A stretch of DNA of 64,000 nt, taken from contig JAQGHU010000044.1 of assembly GCA_028291515.1 (NCBI GenBank), forward strand, positions 100,879 through 164,878, in the 5' to 3' direction. Of the stretch, positions 46,729 to 55,887 are shown in pieces. A program made the position numbers and the translations under genes. How positions within the stretch are numbered: the first letter of the stretch is position 1; each line of letters opens with the position of its first letter. This stretch comes from Schlesneria sp. (GTDB lineage: Bacteria; Planctomycetota; Planctomycetia; Planctomycetales; Planctomycetaceae). The notes under the pieces are model-generated. The model saw nothing but the letters and a program-made list of their open reading frames with translations, was not told the origin of the DNA and made no database searches.

Positions 46729-47535
46729 GTGGGCTACGAACTGGTTTATGATTGCCCGCAACCGACGCCAATGTTGTTGATGCTCAACATTCACTACAGC
46801 CACGCCTACGAAATCCTCACGCCAGATTGTCTGGTCACCAATCCCACCGTGATTGTCACTCCGTATCGAGACGGGTATGGCAACTGGTGCAGCCGGATTG
46901 AAGCCCCCGCCGGTCGAACCACGATCAGCACAACCGCGGTCCTTCGTTTAAAGCGAACCCCTGATCCTGCTTGTTACGATGCTCGCCAGCATCCTGTCTG
47001 GGAGCTGCCGGAAGACACGCTACCGTTCCTGTTGGGAAGCCGGTATTGCGAAACGGATCTGCTCAGTGATTTCGCCTGGAAGCAGTTTGCGCAGACGCCG
47101 CTCGGCTGGGCTCGCGTGCAGGCGATTTGCGATTTCGTCCACAACCACATCAAGTTCGACTACATGCAGGCCCGGGCGACTCGAACGGCTGTCGAAGCAT
47201 TTCGTGAGCGGATTGGTGTGTGCCGCGATTATGCTCACCTGGCCGTCACGTTGTGTCGCTGTCTGAATATTCCCGCTCGGTACTGCACGGGATATCTTGG
47301 TGATGCGGGCACGTTGCCCCCTTATGGTGTGATGGATTTCGCTGGCTGGTTTGAGGCCTTTTTGGGTGGTCGATGGCATATCTTCGACCCTCGCAACAAC
47401 GTCCCGCGAATTGGCCGAGTGCTGATTGCGCGAGGCCGGGATGCCACTGATGTGGCGATCAGTACCACATTTGGCCCGAACACGTTGGCGGGATTCACAG
47501 TGACCTGCGATGAAGTGACGCCGGTCGCTGTTTAG
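46729..47535 (+). CDS. Transglutaminase-like cysteine hydrolase
   Basis: 268 residues from a GTG at 46729 (VGYELVYDCPQPTPMLLMLN). Upstream IDIK is in frame but without a start; an ATG at 46700 is out of frame, so the true N-terminus is uncertain. N-terminal beta domain, then the transglutaminase core: AICDFVHNHIKFDY, catalytic Cys in RIGVCRDYAHLAVTLCRCLN, His in GGRWHIFDPRNNVPRIGR and the Asp after it. Probably a protease or amidase of the bacterial transglutaminase superfamily; target unknown. Confidence 0.85.
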   Translation: MGYELVYDCPQPTPMLLMLNIHYSHAYEILTPDCLVTNPTVIVTPYRDGYGNWCSRIEAPAGRTTISTTAVLRLKRTPDPACYDARQHPVWELPEDTLPFLLGSRYCETDLLSDFAWKQFAQTPLGWARVQAICDFVHNHIKFDYMQARATRTAVEAFRERIGVCRDYAHLAVTLCRCLNIPARYCTGYLGDAGTLPPYGVMDFAGWFEAFLGGRWHIFDPRNNVPRIGRVLIARGRDATDVAISTTFGPNTLAGFTVTCDEVTPVAV

Positions 47536-48296
47536 TCTGCGCGGGGGCTGAGCGACCATTGATGTAACGTGGTCGACTCGGCACTTGTTGCTTCGTACAG
47601 AACGGCCGCGGCGAAGTTGGGGATAGGGTCAAGAGCCATGATCCGCCAGCGGTCGAGTTCGGCGGGTTGATCGACGACCTCGATCAACCTGGCGGGTTGG
47701 TGCGGGTTCAGCGAGACGGAAAACTTATTGAGAGGAAATGATAATCCGCTGCCGGTGGCCTTCAGGTAGGATTCTTTCGATGTCCACCCGCGATAGAAAC
47801 CGGCGAGTTGATCGCCTTCCGGAAGATTGATGAGTTCGGCCGCTTCACGCGGGGAAAAGAATCGAGTGGCCAGCTTCAAGATGCGGACGGCCGGGTCGAC
47901 CTGTTCAATGTCGACACCGATCGGTCGGTCGAGCGCGATGGCAATCAGTGCTTGATCGGCTGAATGCGACACACTGAATTCGATTTGTGAGGCCGCGGCC
48001 GTTGTCCGTCGCAGAGCCGGTTTGCCGTGCGCGCCATAGTCGAATTCAACGTCATTGCGTGCATAGTTTAAGCACGAAGCCAACAGTTGCCGCAAGGTGG
48101 CTCGGCAGACAATGAAATGGCGACGTGGTTGTGGGACCTTGAAGCGATCCGCCCGCGCGACCTCTTCGGGTGAGAGCAGGGTCTTCAAGCGATCGAGCAT
48201 GTCGTCTTCGACCTGCAGGGGGATGCGAATGACGTGTACGTCGTGCTGCGACAGTGGCAACGGTTCGGAAAGTGGGGGCCAGTCGGATGAGGTCAT
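47532..48296 (-). CDS. 4'-phosphopantetheinyl transferase, Sfp type
   Basis: 254 residues. Transfers phosphopantetheine from CoA to a carrier-protein serine. Motifs: IGVDIEQVDPAVRI (Asp/Glu Mg2+ site), EFSVSHSADQALIAIA (CoA-binding region), and GWTSKESYLKATGSGLSFPL (WxxKEA-like). Converges with the transglutaminase gene with a 4-base overlap of stops. No polyketide or peptide synthase is nearby, so it may serve the cell's acyl carrier proteins. Confidence 0.9.
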   Translation of the reverse strand: MTSSDWPPLSEPLPLSQHDVHVIRIPLQVEDDMLDRLKTLLSPEEVARADRFKVPQPRRHFIVCRATLRQLLASCLNYARNDVEFDYGAHGKPALRRTTAAASQIEFSVSHSADQALIAIALDRPIGVDIEQVDPAVRILKLATRFFSPREAAELINLPEGDQLAGFYRGWTSKESYLKATGSGLSFPLNKFSVSLNPHQPARLIEVVDQPAELDRWRIMALDPIPNFAAAVLYEATSAESTTLHQWSLSPRAD

Positions 48297-48357
48297 GTCG
48301 AATAAAGTAGCGAAGTGGTCGGGCGGGATGTAGGGTCAACCAGTTGTCACCAGACGA

Positions 48358-49626
48358 TTATCGACAGTACCACTGCACCAGACGGGGAATATCTCCGGTG
48401 GAAGCGAGTGAGCGGACGCGGCTGCGTGCTGCGGCTTGGCCGAGGGCAGGCGAGTATCCGTGATGATGATCGACAATGGATAGCGCGTGCGCGACATCGT
48501 CGGTCGTGAGTTGGTTTCTTCCCTCGCCAACGGCCAGCCATCTGGCGATCCACATCGTCACCGGCAGGACCAGCAACAGACTGTGAAAGCCTTCGACGAA
48601 CGGCACGTCATAGTAAGCGGGGCCGCAGAAGTGCAGGCCTTGGACTTTCACTCGAAAATAGCGGGTGAAGATTTCCTGTTGTTCGGGCGAAAGCGGTCCA
48701 AACGGAGGCTCCAAGGCACTGAACGGAACCGAGTGAAACAGCTCTTGCAGTGGCGGGATGTCTCCTTGACCTCGAGAAAATTTCCAGACCGCTCGCAGCA
48801 AACGCCAGCGACCGAGCCAGCCTTCGGCGACGCTGACCGCGGTGTCTTTGCGGGCGTACTGAGCGACCAATAGCCGAAAGTAGAGCCGACCGACCTTGCT
48901 TGGTTCCACGATATTTGAGTGAAGCGACGGGACTTCTGCGGCGGCTGCGGTCTGTACCAGTTCCAGGAAATCGCGAATGCGGTCGCCGCGAAGTTTGGCG
49001 AATGTCGACTGGCCGACCAGGCTGGTCCAAACATAGGCTTGCAGCACCCGGTCGAGGAACGGTGTGTTCGGCTGGGCCAGGGTCGCATCCAGGGCATCGA
49101 CAAAGCGATGGAAGTCTGGCCAGTCGACTCGGTCGGTCGCATTGAGAGGAGGGGGGGCGATCGCTGTCGAATCGCCTGGAACGACCGCGTCGGCGATGCG
49201 GCGGATCTCGGCTTGCTGGCTGCTGACCGGGCGTCCCGCGTTCTTCACGACAGAGGGACAACTGAACCGCAAACTGACCGCGACGGTTTTGCCGGCGGGA
49301 TGGAACGCGTAGGGGTAGACTCGGCACGCCAGTGGCTTTCCGAGTTCGCCGAATTTGGCGTGAATGCGGCATAGCCCTTTTTCGTTGAGGAACACGCACG
49401 CACCATCCGGTTGATGGCCCAGTCGATAACGCGGGGAACCAAACCAGCCGCTCATTGGCACGATCGCCTTGTCGGCGGGAACTCCGTCGGCCTCGGTCCA
49501 GTTTTGATCGATGATTCGCTGTCGTTCTTCCGCGGTGATTTCGATCTGATGCTGGCGGCAGCAACCGCCGCAATTGTGGCAATCCCAGTTCTGAAGGACG
49601 GGCAGGCTGAGGCGGACCGCAGTCAT
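48358..49626 (-). CDS. YkgJ-type cysteine-cluster protein (putative Fe-S or zinc protein)
   Basis: 422 residues. N-terminal WDCHNCGGCCRQHQIEI and CRIHAKFGELGKPLACRVYP give the CxxCxxCC...C...C pattern of the YkgJ/Fli B-type cluster domain (UPF0153), and SCPSV supplies another Cys. The rest (about 130-422) is helical with FHRFVDALDATLAQ and GFHSLLLVLPVTMWIARWLA. Function unknown; members can bind Fe-S or Zn. Divergent from the gene at 50086. Confidence 0.8.
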   Translation of the reverse strand: MTAVRLSLPVLQNWDCHNCGGCCRQHQIEITAEERQRIIDQNWTEADGVPADKAIVPMSGWFGSPRYRLGHQPDGACVFLNEKGLCRIHAKFGELGKPLACRVYPYAFHPAGKTVAVSLRFSCPSVVKNAGRPVSSQQAEIRRIADAVVPGDSTAIAPPPLNATDRVDWPDFHRFVDALDATLAQPNTPFLDRVLQAYVWTSLVGQSTFAKLRGDRIRDFLELVQTAAAAEVPSLHSNIVEPSKVGRLYFRLLVAQYARKDTAVSVAEGWLGRWRLLRAVWKFSRGQGDIPPLQELFHSVPFSALEPPFGPLSPEQQEIFTRYFRVKVQGLHFCGPAYYDVPFVEGFHSLLLVLPVTMWIARWLAVGEGRNQLTTDDVAHALSIVDHHHGYSPALGQAAARSRVRSLASTGDIPRLVQWYCR

Positions 49627-49703
49627 TACTTGTATTTGTCCACGCTAGAGTTAGGGCATCGCCGATTTCGCGTCACCGAACAATCGTACCATTTGCCCGT
49701 CGT

Positions 49704-49826
49704 AGTTTAACCGCGGGGGCATCGCCCCGCGCGTCGTTAGGGACAACCAGAGTTCGTCAACCGGCTTCTCAATCACATCCAAGGGAGATCTCCGCGCGCG
49801 GGGCAATGCCCACGCGATTAAACGAT
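49704..49826. repeat. Inverted repeat with GGGGCATCGCCCCGCGCG arms
   Basis: Left arm 49704-49736 (AGTTTAACCGCGGGGGCATC...) and right arm 49791-49826 (CGCGGGGCAATGCCCACGCG, then ATTAAACGAT) are imperfect reverse complements. A single right-type arm occurs at 29447-29482. The rest of 49627-50085 has no gene. Confidence 0.75.
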
Positions 49827-50085
49827 GGATGGTGGTTTCCGAATGATATGGCGTGAGGAAAGTGCGGATTTGGCTGAAATGGACAGTTTTGGGCCGAAGA
49901 CGTGATCAACGGGGCATTCAGATCGAAAGAACTCCTTGCGAAAGAGTCACGGGTACGGCATTATTTATGGAACCGCGGGCGTTTTGCCACTCATCTCGGC
50001 GGTCCTATCTCGCGTTGCAGTTTCAGAAAAGTGCCTGATTAAAGACGACCTTCGTCTTCGGCAGACGTTCTAGAGGACTTCGTGC

Positions 50086-51180
50086 ATGGCTAGCGTAATC
50101 CAGAAGCAGACGTTGACGATTTGGTGTGGAACGATCGGCTTGGCAACTTCGCTGGTGGTGGGATGCGGATCGTCGAAACCGCCGGCTCCTCCGGTTGCGG
50201 CTCCAGTGGCGGGTGCGCCGGCCGGCGGTCACATGCCGATGATGGCTCCCGCACCGGGAGCTCACGGAGCGGCACCTGCACATGGACAAGCGCCTGTGCA
50301 TGGCCAAGCTGCCAGCGGCGGTCATGGAACACCAATGCCAGGTGCGCCATCGTCGGCTCACGCGGGTCCAACTGCTCATGGGGCCCCGTCCAGTGCCCAT
50401 GCTGCCATGCCAGGTTCTGCTTCACCAACTCCAGCACAGATGATGGCCAATTCTCATGGCCAGGCACCGACATCTGGTTCCCCTGCGGCCGGTCCGACTT
50501 CGGCGACCCCTGCGATGGCTCATCATGGTCAAGCAGGCCCCGGCGGTCCCAGCCAACCGAACGGTCCGGCAACCATGCCCGCTGGTCATGGTCAGGGAGC
50601 CCCCGGTTCAAACACTACGCCGATGCCGATGCCGTTACCCGGTGGCGGGCATAATCAGCCGGGCGTCAATGCTGCCAATATGGCCGGAGGTGCGGCGGGT
50701 CCTGGCGCAGCCCCTGGTCCAGGTGGAGCTCACGCTGGTAATCCGGCGGCGATGACTGCTCCTGGAGCACTGAATCCAGGTGGTCTCGGAATTCCCGGTG
50801 GTGCGGCAGCAGCGTCGCAATTTGAGCCCGGTTCTGCAGAAGAAGCGCTAGCGAAATTCTGTGTGGCGATGGCCGACAGCAATCTCACTGAGGCGGCTGA
50901 GTACATTAGTCCGAAGGCGAAAGGTCTGTTGGCTCAGATTCGTGATGGAAGCATTTCTGAAGAGAAAACGGATGAGTTAAAAGAGTCTTTCTTGCCGCAA
51001 GGCATGACGAAACTGAATGCCCGACAGACAGGGGTTGGCAAAGCCATCAATTTAGGCAATGCCAAGCATGAACTGCTGAGCTTCACGCTGATGAGAGAAG
51101 CCGACGATGCCTATTTACTTCGCGAATTCAAGGTTTCGAAGCTTCCGACGAATACGCGAGCTCCGGGTCGTAAGTACTAG
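50086..51180 (+). CDS. Lipoprotein with Pro/Ala/Gly/His-rich stalk and C-terminal domain
   Basis: 364 residues. Signal with lipobox (ATSLVVGCGSS). Residues about 30-245 are low complexity with recurring HGQAP, GAPSSAHA, GPAT and MPMP; residues about 245-350 form a folded region (EEALAKFCVAMADSNLTEAA EYISPKAKGLL as two pieces; NLGNAKHELLSFTLMREADD; YLLREFKVSKL). GAGGA upstream. The folded end resembles small NTF2-like or stress lipoprotein domains, but I do not claim a family. It precedes the Pil-like genes by about 360 bases, so it may be an accessory envelope component. Confidence 0.7.
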   Translation: MASVIQKQTLTIWCGTIGLATSLVVGCGSSKPPAPPVAAPVAGAPAGGHMPMMAPAPGAHGAAPAHGQAPVHGQAASGGHGTPMPGAPSSAHAGPTAHGAPSSAHAAMPGSASPTPAQMMANSHGQAPTSGSPAAGPTSATPAMAHHGQAGPGGPSQPNGPATMPAGHGQGAPGSNTTPMPMPLPGGGHNQPGVNAANMAGGAAGPGAAPGPGGAHAGNPAAMTAPGALNPGGLGIPGGAAAASQFEPGSAEEALAKFCVAMADSNLTEAAEYISPKAKGLLAQIRDGSISEEKTDELKESFLPQGMTKLNARQTGVGKAINLGNAKHELLSFTLMREADDAYLLREFKVSKLPTNTRAPGRKY

Positions 51181-51543
51181 GGCATTGTGACACCCTCCAT
51201 TCTGTCATTTCAGCTCTGAGGGAGTTCGTCAAAAACGCATCATTAGAGGAACGGCCCACTCTTCGGGCTCGAGGATATTTTGGGCATCGCCCTCTGTTGT
51301 TTGTCCCAGTCATCCGGGCTGTGGAACCCCGCGATCAGCGATGACAACCCGTCGCCCGAAGCTCGATCAGTCTTCAGCGAATCTTCAGGTCAAACCCGGT
51401 ATTCCAAACGGTGCCGGGTTTGCCTTATTCTATAAGAGACGTGAAGTTGGGGTGCTCGCTGCGGGCATTTCGTGGAGGGGGTGCGCCCGTTCGATGTGGG
51501 TGCTGGAACTTCAACCCTTGCTGCAGGTTGACTGGAGAGATTG
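51181..51543. other. Intergenic region before the Pil-like genes
   Basis: About 360 bases; no gene or clear repeat seen. Confidence 0.5.
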
Positions 51544-53034
51544 ATGCCGGACATTTTAGCGATTCATTGGGACAAGCGACGATTGCGCGTCGTCGAGGCG
51601 TCCATTGGGTCGACCGTCCGGGTCAATCAGAGCTTTACGCTCGATATTCCCGAGACACTGAAAACGACCTGGTTGCGAGATGCGCTGCGACAGAAAGGGA
51701 CGACGGCTCGCCAAGCCGTCGTTTGTCTGGCTCGCGAAGAAGCCATTCTGCGTCAGTTAGAATTGCCCGACGCTCCCGATGACGAACTGCCGTCGATGGT
51801 GTACTTCCAGGCGTCGACTCGGTCGACCACCCCACTCGATCAACTTGTCGTCGACTATCTCCCATTGCCGCGTCGCGCCGGCACGGTTCAACGCGATGTG
51901 CTGCTGGCCACCGCGCCCAGGTCGACCGTCGATCCGATTCGTGCGACGCTTAGTGACGCGGGCGTCGAACTGCTCTCGTTATCCGTCACGTCGTTTTGCC
52001 TGGCGGAACTCGTCCTGCGTGCCGAGAGCGCACTCGGGCAGACGCGACCACATAGCCGATTGGTGGTGTATGCTGATGCCAATCGCCTGGAAGTGGTATT
52101 GCTCGGCAAGAACGAGCCGATCGCAGCTCACATGGTTCGTCCTCCGCTCGACGAACAAAACCGTCCTGTCATTGCGAAGTCAGCTGCGGATGTGTCGCGC
52201 GTGCTGGTCCCCGCGCAACCGTGGCTGACCAACAATCCGATCGAGAGCATCTGGATCGTTGGAGATTCGCCCGAGTGGCAAGGGCTGGACGACGCACTGC
52301 GCGAGCGGTGGAGTTGTCCTGTCGAGCGATTCGATTCGCAGGTCAGCGGCAAGATCCGCGAGCTGGAGTTGTCGAAGCTGAGCGATTCGATCGCGCAGTT
52401 CGGTCCGGTTCTAGGCTTGGCGCTGACTCGGCTGCAGCCTCGATCGCCTGTCCTCGATCTGCTGCATCCGCGACAGCCGAAACCGAAGCAAGACCCTCGC
52501 AAGCTGCAACTGGCTGCTGGTTCCGCGGCAGCGCTGGTCGTGATCGCTCTGTTCACGTCGTACTACCAGCTTTCGCTGGCGAGTCTGGAAGCGAGCATTA
52601 GTCAGACACGAGATGAAGTGACCAAGCTAAGCGGCCAACTGAAGGTTGATGAGCCAAAGCGCAATGCCGCCTTGATGATCGGCGAATGGAAGACACATGA
52701 CGTTGATCAACTGAAACAGTTTGTCGAGCTTCACGACGTGATGCAGGGCACCGGACGGCTGTATCTGGCGGACTATGATTTCGGGCAGATCACGGGCGAT
52801 GCGATCGCAAAGCTGCACGCCACCGGCAATGCCCGCGAACGGACCGATTGGCAGCAACTGGCGCAACGTCTGGTCGATACTCGCAGCTATCAGGTGAAAC
52901 CGTCCGAATTAACGCAGCAGAGCCGCGATCCCGATTATCCGAACCGATTTGCACTCGATGCGAATCTCGTTTCACCAGGCAAGCCGACACCGGCAGTGGC
53001 CCCAACGAGTCCAACCGTCAGGAAGGACAAGTAA
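51544..53034 (+). CDS. PilM-PilN-like fused assembly protein
   Basis: 496 residues from MPDILAIHWDKRRLRVVEAS; CTGGAGAG lies before the start. N-terminal 300 residues follow the actin-like PilM pattern (VVEASIGSTVRVNQSFTLDI, LDIPETLK; VVCLAREEAILRQLELPDAP; LLSLSVTSFCLAELVLRAES). Then one membrane helix at about 320-340 (AAGSAAALVVIALFTSYYQL) and a coiled/helical periplasmic part (ASISQTRDEVTKLSGQLKVD) like PilN. It is followed at 6 bases by the PilO-PilP-like gene, so the two make a minimal inner-membrane alignment complex of a type IV pilus or type II secretion machine. Confidence 0.75.
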   Translation: MPDILAIHWDKRRLRVVEASIGSTVRVNQSFTLDIPETLKTTWLRDALRQKGTTARQAVVCLAREEAILRQLELPDAPDDELPSMVYFQASTRSTTPLDQLVVDYLPLPRRAGTVQRDVLLATAPRSTVDPIRATLSDAGVELLSLSVTSFCLAELVLRAESALGQTRPHSRLVVYADANRLEVVLLGKNEPIAAHMVRPPLDEQNRPVIAKSAADVSRVLVPAQPWLTNNPIESIWIVGDSPEWQGLDDALRERWSCPVERFDSQVSGKIRELELSKLSDSIAQFGPVLGLALTRLQPRSPVLDLLHPRQPKPKQDPRKLQLAAGSAAALVVIALFTSYYQLSLASLEASISQTRDEVTKLSGQLKVDEPKRNAALMIGEWKTHDVDQLKQFVELHDVMQGTGRLYLADYDFGQITGDAIAKLHATGNARERTDWQQLAQRLVDTRSYQVKPSELTQQSRDPDYPNRFALDANLVSPGKPTPAVAPTSPTVRKDK

Positions 53035-53040
53035 CGAGCG

Positions 53041-54846
53041 ATGCAACGACGACAACAATATCTGCTGTTCGGTCTGATCGCGGTGGTGGTGCTCTGGCAA
53101 GGGGCGCGCATCCTCGATTCCACGTTCCTGCAGCCGCTCCGCGATAAGCGGACGGAACTGGTGGAACTGGAAAAGACGGTCGGGCTGAAGAAAAAAGACC
53201 TGATCGAACTGGCGCGACAGAAAAAGAGTCTGGACAAGTGGAAGTCTCGCAGTCTGCCGCCCGATCCTCTGAAGAACGCCAAGCAGCGTCCTGACGCCTT
53301 GAATGCGCAGCGCCTGTATCAGGACTGGCTGCATGATCTAGCCCAACTGAGCGGCTTTGAGGATCTCGAAATCCGCCCCGAACGTCTGATGGTGTCACGT
53401 GATAACGTCTTCGTTTCGGTGAACGTGAAGATCGAAGCGCACGCTCACTATGAGCAGATCTGCCACTTCCTGAATCGGTTCTATCGTGCCGACATCCTGC
53501 ATCGCGTGACAGCCATGCGCGTGCAAAGCCGCGAATCGGACGGCGACCCACTGCTTCAGGTCACGATCGATGCGGAAGGGTTGGCGATCGTCGCCGCTCC
53601 GCAGAATCGACGATTATTTCCGCAGACCACTCTGGAAGAGGATCTGGCGGAAGACGCGACTGAATTGATCGTGGAATCGACAGAAGGCTTTCCGGAAAAG
53701 CCCGATTTCCTGATTCGCATCAAAAATGAACTCTTGCGAGTGACGGCGATGAGCGGAACGACCTGGACAGTCGAGCGAGCTCAGGATTCCACGACGGCAT
53801 CAGCCTGTCCTGTCGGGGCGAGTATCGAGCAGATGCGGTTGAATGAAGAAGTTCCGGCTCGATCGGCTCAGGAGATCAAGCAACTGCTGGCCAGTAACGT
53901 CTTCGTCAAACCCGCTCCGCCAGTCCAGTACAAGCCCCGGATCGCGCCGCTGGGTGAGAAGACGCTGACCCGAGGCAAGCCGATCGAGTTCAGCATCGTC
54001 GCCCTGGGCTATGACCCTGCAAAAGGGCGGCCTGAGTACTCGCTGGTCGCTCCGGCCCTCGAGGGGAGTAAGCTTGATAAATCGTCGGGCAAGTTCTCGT
54101 GGTCGCCGTCCAAAGAGCAGAAGGCCGGTAAGTACACGTTCAAGATTGATGTGAAACATCCTTCGGCGACAGGTGGCCGGTTATCGGAATCCGTGACTGT
54201 TATCCTGCGCGAACCGAATACGCCGCCGAAAATCGCGACGAAGCCTGCTCCGGCGGTGTTCATCGGACGGCCCTGGAAATTCGCCTTGGAAGCCACTGAC
54301 GCCGAATCGACTAAGACCAAACTAACCTGGAAACTGGGTGAAAACCCACCGCCAGGGATGACGATTGACAGCCGAACAGGCGAAATCGAATGGACCCCTG
54401 ACGAATCGACCGAAGCGGGCGAGAAGACGGTTCCAGTCACCGTGACGGATGACGGAAGTCCCGCTCAGTCTGCTTCGCAGTCGTTGAAGCTGAATGTCCA
54501 AGACGACGCGGCGATGTTTACGTATTTGACGACGATCTTCTCGGTGGACGGGAAGGTGCTGGCGAAGCTGTACGATCGTTCGCAAGACAAGTCCACAGAC
54601 CTGCGCGTGGGAACTCGCTTCGCCGTCGCCGATATTCATGGCACAGTCTCGCAGATTGATAAGAAGCAGATCGTCTTTACGGACGGCGAAAATGTGCATC
54701 GACTTCAAATCGGTCAGTCACTTCGCGAGTCGTCCACCGAAAAACCCAAGCCGGTCGCAGTTGAAACGCCAGCCGACGCGACTTTGCCGGCCAACGTGAC
54801 GGCAGTCGCGCAAAAGCCCGACTTGAAGGTTGGTGGCGACGAATAG
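53041..54846 (+). CDS. PilO-like protein with two Ig-like domains and a PilP-like end
   Basis: 601 residues. One helix at 7-25 (YLLFGLIAVVVLWQGARILD), coiled coil 35-80, a PilO-like alpha/beta region about 90-180 (NVFVSVNVKIEAHAHYEQIC, HFLNRFYRADILHRVTAMRV). After a linker come two putative Ig/cadherin-like repeats (about 305-390 and 395-490: KFSWSPSKEQKAGKYTFKID and GEIEWTPDESTEAGEKTVPV) and a last domain VGTRFAVADIHGTVSQIDKK...GENVHRLQIGQSLRE like the PilP HR domain. Fusing PilO and PilP with Ig modules between is unusual. Overlaps are absent; gap to PilM-PilN is 6 bases. Confidence 0.7.
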   Translation: MQRRQQYLLFGLIAVVVLWQGARILDSTFLQPLRDKRTELVELEKTVGLKKKDLIELARQKKSLDKWKSRSLPPDPLKNAKQRPDALNAQRLYQDWLHDLAQLSGFEDLEIRPERLMVSRDNVFVSVNVKIEAHAHYEQICHFLNRFYRADILHRVTAMRVQSRESDGDPLLQVTIDAEGLAIVAAPQNRRLFPQTTLEEDLAEDATELIVESTEGFPEKPDFLIRIKNELLRVTAMSGTTWTVERAQDSTTASACPVGASIEQMRLNEEVPARSAQEIKQLLASNVFVKPAPPVQYKPRIAPLGEKTLTRGKPIEFSIVALGYDPAKGRPEYSLVAPALEGSKLDKSSGKFSWSPSKEQKAGKYTFKIDVKHPSATGGRLSESVTVILREPNTPPKIATKPAPAVFIGRPWKFALEATDAESTKTKLTWKLGENPPPGMTIDSRTGEIEWTPDESTEAGEKTVPVTVTDDGSPAQSASQSLKLNVQDDAAMFTYLTTIFSVDGKVLAKLYDRSQDKSTDLRVGTRFAVADIHGTVSQIDKKQIVFTDGENVHRLQIGQSLRESSTEKPKPVAVETPADATLPANVTAVAQKPDLKVGGDE

Positions 54847-55055
54847 TAGGTAATCATACCGGCAGTGGCTACCTAAGTTAATTCTGTGTATGGCGATGGG
54901 ACGAATGAGACTGAGTGGGCGGATGGGAAGTCCTGCGGTCCGGTCGGGGCATTTCGTCCGTGCTTCCACTAGCCCGAAGACTCCCGAGCTTTCGTTGCGG
55001 TTGATATCATCTTGCACACGCTGCAACGTCTGACCGCGAGAAGAATGGGAAGTTC

Positions 55056-55832
55056 GTGACCGAAGCCAAGACCCCCGCGAAGCCGACTCCCAAGGGGAGC
55101 TTTCTCAACGACATCAAGATCCTCTGGCATATGGCTGTCACCGGGGGACGCGGAAAGACTCACGAGGAACGGCTGGAGAATTTTTACTCCGGGCAAGCGG
55201 CGGGATATGACGCGTTTCGCAAACGCCTGCTGCATGGGCGCGAAGAGCTGTTTACCGCGCTGCCAACTTCGCCCGGCATCTGGGTCGACATGGGGGCCGG
55301 GACCGGCGAAAACGCCGAGAACTGGGGCGATCGGCTGAAAGATTTCAAGCAGGCGTATCTGGTTGATCTCAGTTCGTCGTTGTTGAAGGTGGCCGATCAG
55401 CGCATTGCGGCTCGCGGTTGGAACAACGTCTCCACTGTGCATGCCGATGCGACGAAGTTTCTGCCTCCGGAAGGGGCGGCCGACATCGTCACGTTCTCGT
55501 ACTCGTTGACGATGATCCCCGATTGGTTCCTGGCGCTGGATCAGGCCCGCCGCATGCTGAAGCCGGGAGGGATTCTGGGGGTTGTCGACTTCTTCGTCGC
55601 TCGGAAATGGCCGGCCGAAGGACTGTCCAAGCATCGCTGGAGTACTCGCACGTTCTGGCCCACCTGGTTTGCGAACGATAACGTCTTCCTGAACGACGAC
55701 CATATTCCGTACCTGCAAAGCCACTTCGAAACATTGTCATTGCAACAGTATCAGGGCAAAGTCCCCTATCTGCCGTTTGTCCGTGCGCCGTACTATCAGT
55801 TTGTAGGTCGAAAGCCAGTCAACGAAGGTTAA
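55056..55832 (+). CDS. SAM-dependent methyltransferase, BtaB-like candidate
   Basis: 258 residues from a GTG with GGAAG in front. Class I fold: motif [18 protein letters not shown], motif [23 protein letters not shown], then [13 protein letters not shown] and [13 protein letters not shown]. The region [30 protein letters not shown] (two pieces) and the end [18 protein letters not shown] resemble the N-methyltransferases that trimethylate diacylglyceryl homoserine (betaine lipid), though I cannot confirm this. No BtaA partner nearby. A glycosyltransferase gene follows. Confidence 0.65.
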   Translation: MTEAKTPAKPTPKGSFLNDIKILWHMAVTGGRGKTHEERLENFYSGQAAGYDAFRKRLLHGREELFTALPTSPGIWVDMGAGTGENAENWGDRLKDFKQAYLVDLSSSLLKVADQRIAARGWNNVSTVHADATKFLPPEGAADIVTFSYSLTMIPDWFLALDQARRMLKPGGILGVVDFFVARKWPAEGLSKHRWSTRTFWPTWFANDNVFLNDDHIPYLQSHFETLSLQQYQGKVPYLPFVRAPYYQFVGRKPVNEG

Positions 55833-55887
55833 ACTCTGCAGCAGATTCTGATCACGCTCGATACGACCTCAAGGAGGATGGTCAACC

